A DNA stretch of 7,871 nucleotides. Origin: Pseudomonadota bacterium (GTDB lineage: Bacteria; Pseudomonadota; Gammaproteobacteria; Xanthomonadales; Marinicellaceae). The position numbers and the translations under genes were made by a program. Position 1 is the first letter of the stretch, and the number at the start of each line of letters is the position of its first letter. Location of the stretch: assembly GCA_008501575.1 (NCBI GenBank), contig QQUO01000214.1, positions 1 to 7,871 on the forward strand, given 5' to 3'. Below are positions 5,458-7,871 of this stretch, in pieces. The notes under the pieces were generated by a model. It searched no databases. It was not told the DNA's origin and saw only the letters and a program-made list of their open reading frames with translations.

Positions 5458-6629
5458 GCCGACAATGATTTAGCCATGGCTTCAATGCCTGACAATGTCA
5501 TGGGGTACATGCGCCCATCCAACACTTTTTTTAAAATCTGGGTTGAATGGGTGTAATCCCAATAGTCTTGTCGAATGGGGTTCAACCAGGCATGCTTCGA
5601 CCATTTGTCCAATAACCGCTGTAACCACACCAAACCCGCTTCCTGGTTCATATGTTCCACTGAGCCACCGGCATGGGTCAGCTCGTAAGGTGACATGGCA
5701 GCATCACCCACGAAAATCACGCGATAATCCTCACCATAGGTGTTTAGTACATCATAGGTATTCAACGGTTGGTCCCAGCGACGGCTGTTATCGCGCCACA
5801 AATGTTCATAGACACAATTATGGAAATAATAGTACTCCAGGTGTTTAAATTCACTGCGCGCCGCCGAGAACAATTGCTCCACCTGTTCAATGTGGTAATC
5901 CATGGAACCGCCCACATCAAAGAACATCAACAATTTTACGGCGTTGTGTTTTTCCGGACGCATTTTTAGATCCAAGAGACCGGCATTTTTAGCGGTTGAG
6001 CGGATGGTGTCATCTAAATCCAACTCTTCAGCAGCACCGGTGCGGGCAAACTGACGTAAATGTCGCAACGCCATCTTGATCGAACGGGTACCGATCTCCA
6101 CTTCGTCACTTAAATTCTTAAACTGGCGTTTTTCCCAGACTTTAGCCGCTCTTTGATGCCGACCGGGCCCGCCGATGCGTACCCCTTCAGGGTTATAACC
6201 ACCATGACCAAAAGGTGAAGTGCCACCGGTGCCAATCCATTTGTTACCGCCCTGATGTTTGCTCTGCTGTTCTTGCAGCCGTTTTTTCAATGTTTCCATC
6301 AGTTTATCAAAACCGCCCAAAGCCTCAATCTGTGCTTTTTCTTCATCCGTCAGATTATTCATCCATTCAGGATTGAGCCAATCATGGGGAATCAAAAACT
6401 CCTCTAAACCCTGCACCATCTCCAGGTTATGAAAATAATGCCCAAAGGCCTGATCAAAACGATCAAAATGTTGCTCGTCTTTAACCATACACAGTCGGCT
6501 CAGCAGGTAAAAATCATCAATCGAACCAAATACCACCTGCTTGTCCAGCGCTTCCAACAGCGTCAACAATTCTTTCACGGTCACCGGTAAGCCGGCCTTT
6601 TTTAGTGTATAAAAAAAGTCTATCAGCAT
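5454..6629 (-). CDS. CoxE-like VWA domain protein, partner of MoxR ATPase
   Basis: The 391-residue protein belongs to the CoxE-like VWA group (COG3825-type). Such proteins work with a MoxR AAA+ ATPase, in known cases to mature or remodel metal enzymes or complexes. The N-terminal part (about 1-120) is alpha-helical and charged. A Gly-rich conserved linker at about 127-156 (NKWIGTGGTSPFGHGGYNPE) leads to a basic helix region (157-230). The VWA domain runs from about 232 to the C-terminus. Its MIDAS motif is DVGGSM at 238-243, with Gly at 240 where the classic DxSxS has Ser. A second acidic site lies in VGDAAMSPYE (308-316, Asp309). There is no signal peptide or membrane segment, so it is cytoplasmic. 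It starts 7 nt after the moxR stop; GAAGG (6645-6641), inside the 3' end of moxR, is the clearest Shine-Dalgarno in the window, 11 nt from the ATG. It is co-transcribed with moxR. The client is unknown. Confidence 0.93.
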   Translation of the reverse strand: MLIDFFYTLKKAGLPVTVKELLTLLEALDKQVVFGSIDDFYLLSRLCMVKDEQHFDRFDQAFGHYFHNLEMVQGLEEFLIPHDWLNPEWMNNLTDEEKAQIEALGGFDKLMETLKKRLQEQQSKHQGGNKWIGTGGTSPFGHGGYNPEGVRIGGPGRHQRAAKVWEKRQFKNLSDEVEIGTRSIKMALRHLRQFARTGAAEELDLDDTIRSTAKNAGLLDLKMRPEKHNAVKLLMFFDVGGSMDYHIEQVEQLFSAARSEFKHLEYYYFHNCVYEHLWRDNSRRWDQPLNTYDVLNTYGEDYRVIFVGDAAMSPYELTHAGGSVEHMNQEAGLVWLQRLLDKWSKHAWLNPIRQDYWDYTHSTQILKKVLDGRMYPMTLSGIEAMAKSLSA

Positions 6630-6636
6630 TTAACTG

Positions 6637-7482
6637 TCAACCTTCACGGCGCATGATAAAAGCCATTTTTTGCAACATTTCCACATCTTGCTCGTTTTTT
6701 AACAAGGCACCATATAAAGGCGGAATGGCCTCTTTAATGCTTTTATTGCGCAAGGTTTCCAGTGGAATGTCATCGGCCACCAAGAGTTTAATCCAGTCAA
6801 TCAATTCCGAGGTGGATGGTCTTTTCTTTAAACCAGGGATTTCGCGGACTTCAAAAAAGGTCTCTAAAGCGGCGTTTAATAAGTCCTTTTTTAAATCCGG
6901 AAAGTGCACCTTTATAATCGCCTGCATGGTTTTCTTATCAGGAAAACGGATGTAATGGAAAAAACAGCGGCGCAAGAAGGCATCGGGCAACTCCTTTTCA
7001 TTGTTACTGGTGATAATAATAATCGGGCGTTGCTTGGCGGTGATGGTTTCACCGGTTTCGTAAACACTGAACTGCATTTTATCGAGCTCCACCAATAAAT
7101 CATTGGGAAACTCAATATCGGCCTTGTCGATTTCATCAATCAGTAACACCACCTGTTCATCACTGGTAAAGGCTTCCCAGAGCTTGCCGGGTTTAATGTA
7201 GTTTTTGATGTCATGAACTTTTTCATCACCCAATTGCGAATCCCGTAGCCGCGACACCGCATCGTATTCATACAGGCCTTGTTGCGCTTTGGTGGTGGAT
7301 TTAATGTGCCAGCTGAGTAATTGTTTGCCCATGGCCGCCGCCACTTCTTCAGCCAACATGGTTTTGCCGGTGCCCGGCTCACCTTTAATGAGTAAAGGCC
7401 GTTGTAAGGTGACGGCTGCATTGACGGCTAATTGCAAATCATCGGTGGCCACATAATTGTCACTGCCGGTAAATTTTGTCAT
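6637..7482 (-). CDS. MoxR-family AAA+ ATPase
   Basis: This is a cytoplasmic AAA+ ATPase of the MoxR class (COG0714), expected to form a hexameric ring that acts with the VWA protein encoded just downstream. The 281 residues show Walker A GEPGTGKT at 34-41 and Walker B VLLIDEID at 112-119. Sensor 1 is at TSNN (158-161), the arginine-finger region at AFLRRCFF (168-175), and a sensor-2-like KRPSTSEL at 220-227. FPNDLLVELDKMQF (125-138) after Walker B is typical of MoxR proteins. All catalytic residues are present. The ATG at 7482 follows TTTCAGTTAAGCC, which has no Shine-Dalgarno; the start is supported by the position of the ATP-binding fold and by the promoter 29 nt upstream. The gene leads a two-gene operon with the VWA gene. 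Pairs of this type include CbbQ/CbbO, NorQ/NorD and RavA/ViaA, but neither a Rubisco, a nitric oxide reductase nor a CO dehydrogenase gene is in view, so subgroup and client stay open. Confidence 0.95.
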   Translation of the reverse strand: MTKFTGSDNYVATDDLQLAVNAAVTLQRPLLIKGEPGTGKTMLAEEVAAAMGKQLLSWHIKSTTKAQQGLYEYDAVSRLRDSQLGDEKVHDIKNYIKPGKLWEAFTSDEQVVLLIDEIDKADIEFPNDLLVELDKMQFSVYETGETITAKQRPIIIITSNNEKELPDAFLRRCFFHYIRFPDKKTMQAIIKVHFPDLKKDLLNAALETFFEVREIPGLKKRPSTSELIDWIKLLVADDIPLETLRNKSIKEAIPPLYGALLKNEQDVEMLQKMAFIMRREG

Positions 7483-7664
7483 GGCTTAACTGAAATTTTT
7501 AAAAGCTGACCATTTTAGCAAGAATCGCCGTGGCTTGTGGCAGTCGTTAAAAAATGGTTATTTTTCATCGTTTATTACTTTGAACACTAAAAATTGTGCT
7601 GCTTTTCTCAAATTCTTAACAGTTACTGGCGTTTAATGGGGTGTATTCAACAGCGGAATAGATT
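7483..7664. other. Divergent intergenic region, moxR / 3'-edge gene
   Basis: These 182 bp separate the minus-strand moxR and the plus-strand gene at the right edge. Besides the moxR -10 (7512-7520) I see AT-rich DNA. A possible plus-strand -10 (TTTAAT, 7632-7637, in GGCGTTTAATGGGG) has no good -35, so the promoter for the rightward gene cannot be fixed. No tRNA-like fold or strong terminator is apparent. Confidence 0.4.
7512..7520 (-). promoter_or_regulatory. Extended -10 promoter of the moxR-VWA operon
   Basis: On the minus strand TGCTAAAAT (7520-7512) is identical to the element before the GNAT gene. It lies 29 nt before the moxR ATG, implying a leader of about 22 nt. No good -35 is present at 17 bp (CCACAA), consistent with an extended -10 promoter. 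Confidence 0.55.
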
Positions 7665-7871
7665 ATGGCCATTGATTTTGTACCCCACCATAAAAAGCAG
7701 CAAAGACATGTTCCTGGCTATGGACAACAAAAGAAACTGACCAAACGCCCGCAACCGATGAGCCCTAAAAAACGTACATTTGGGGTTGATAATAACCGTA
7801 ACAAGGCCGCAACCACCACCCCTGATTTATTGCATCGCGTGCTGACTAAAATGGCTTTTGGTCCATCCGAT
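7665..7871 (+). CDS. 5' end of an unrecognised basic, low-complexity protein (partial)
   Basis: The frame opens with ATG at 7665 and stays open for 69 codons to the window edge, so the gene is cut off. The visible part starts MAIDFVPHHKKQQRHVPGYG. It is rich in Lys, Arg, Gln and Pro (KKLTKRPQPMSPKKR at about 23-37), with a Thr run near 50-52, and looks disordered up to about residue 53. A short amphipathic stretch, DLLHRVLTKMAFG, is at 54-66. No membrane segment or recognised domain has been reached. A basic tail like this precedes the membrane helix in some cell-envelope proteins (for example FtsN-like SPOR proteins), but nothing here proves that. Only a weak GGAAT precedes the start by 6 nt. 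It could be a real gene with an unusual tail or, less likely, a chance frame. Confidence 0.5.
   Translation, partial: MAIDFVPHHKKQQRHVPGYGQQKKLTKRPQPMSPKKRTFGVDNNRNKAATTTPDLLHRVLTKMAFGPSD

Noticed and set aside
1..7871. Defence island, toxin-antitoxin, CRISPR or prophage content
   Set aside because: Every well-supported gene except the small exported protein and the edge ORF belongs to a housekeeping or widespread family. No spaced direct repeats, integrase, transposase or toxin-like pair was found.

Overview
The window is ordinary chromosomal DNA of a gammaproteobacterium with moderate to low GC content. The evidence is the rph-rdgB-hemW gene order, a monofunctional GT51 transglycosylase, and a CoxE-type VWA/MoxR pair. 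A Marinicella-like or related marine lineage is a guess from the feel of the proteins and base composition; no marker gene in the window settles it. I see no tRNA, rRNA, CRISPR array, transposase, phage gene or defence system.

Layout. Positions 1-221 are non-coding leader. Next is mtgA (+, peptidoglycan glycosyltransferase). A 294-bp gap (933-1226) follows; it holds a long hairpin-forming repeat with an 18-bp perfect inverted repeat at its base, and a small terminator-like hairpin directly before rph. The tightly overlapped operon rph-rdgB-hemW (+) covers tRNA 3'-end trimming, nucleotide-pool cleaning and a heme-chaperone-type radical SAM protein. Two minus-strand genes lie next: a beta-carbonic anhydrase, convergent with hemW and only 3 bp away, and upstream of it a small putative exported or membrane-anchored protein of unknown function. 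A divergent intergenic region (4692-4947) leads into a GNAT acetyltransferase (+). That gene ends tail to tail, sharing a CTAG, with a minus-strand MoxR AAA+ ATPase / VWA protein operon. After another divergent intergenic region, the first 69 codons of a basic, low-complexity protein run off the right edge.

How the parts work together. The three-gene operon is housekeeping and translationally coupled (ATGA and TGATG junctions). The MoxR/VWA pair has the architecture of two-component AAA+/VWA chaperones such as CbbQ-CbbO, NorQ-NorD and RavA-ViaA, but no client enzyme lies beside it here. Transcription signals are unusually readable. An extended -10 of the form TGYTAAAAT precedes rph, the GNAT gene and moxR. 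Most starts lack a convincing Shine-Dalgarno sequence and seem to have leaders of about 20-30 nt.

The most interesting points are the REPIN/MITE-like palindrome between mtgA and rph, and the rph -10 element sitting in the loop of a terminator-like hairpin. I found no evidence of a large undescribed multigene system.
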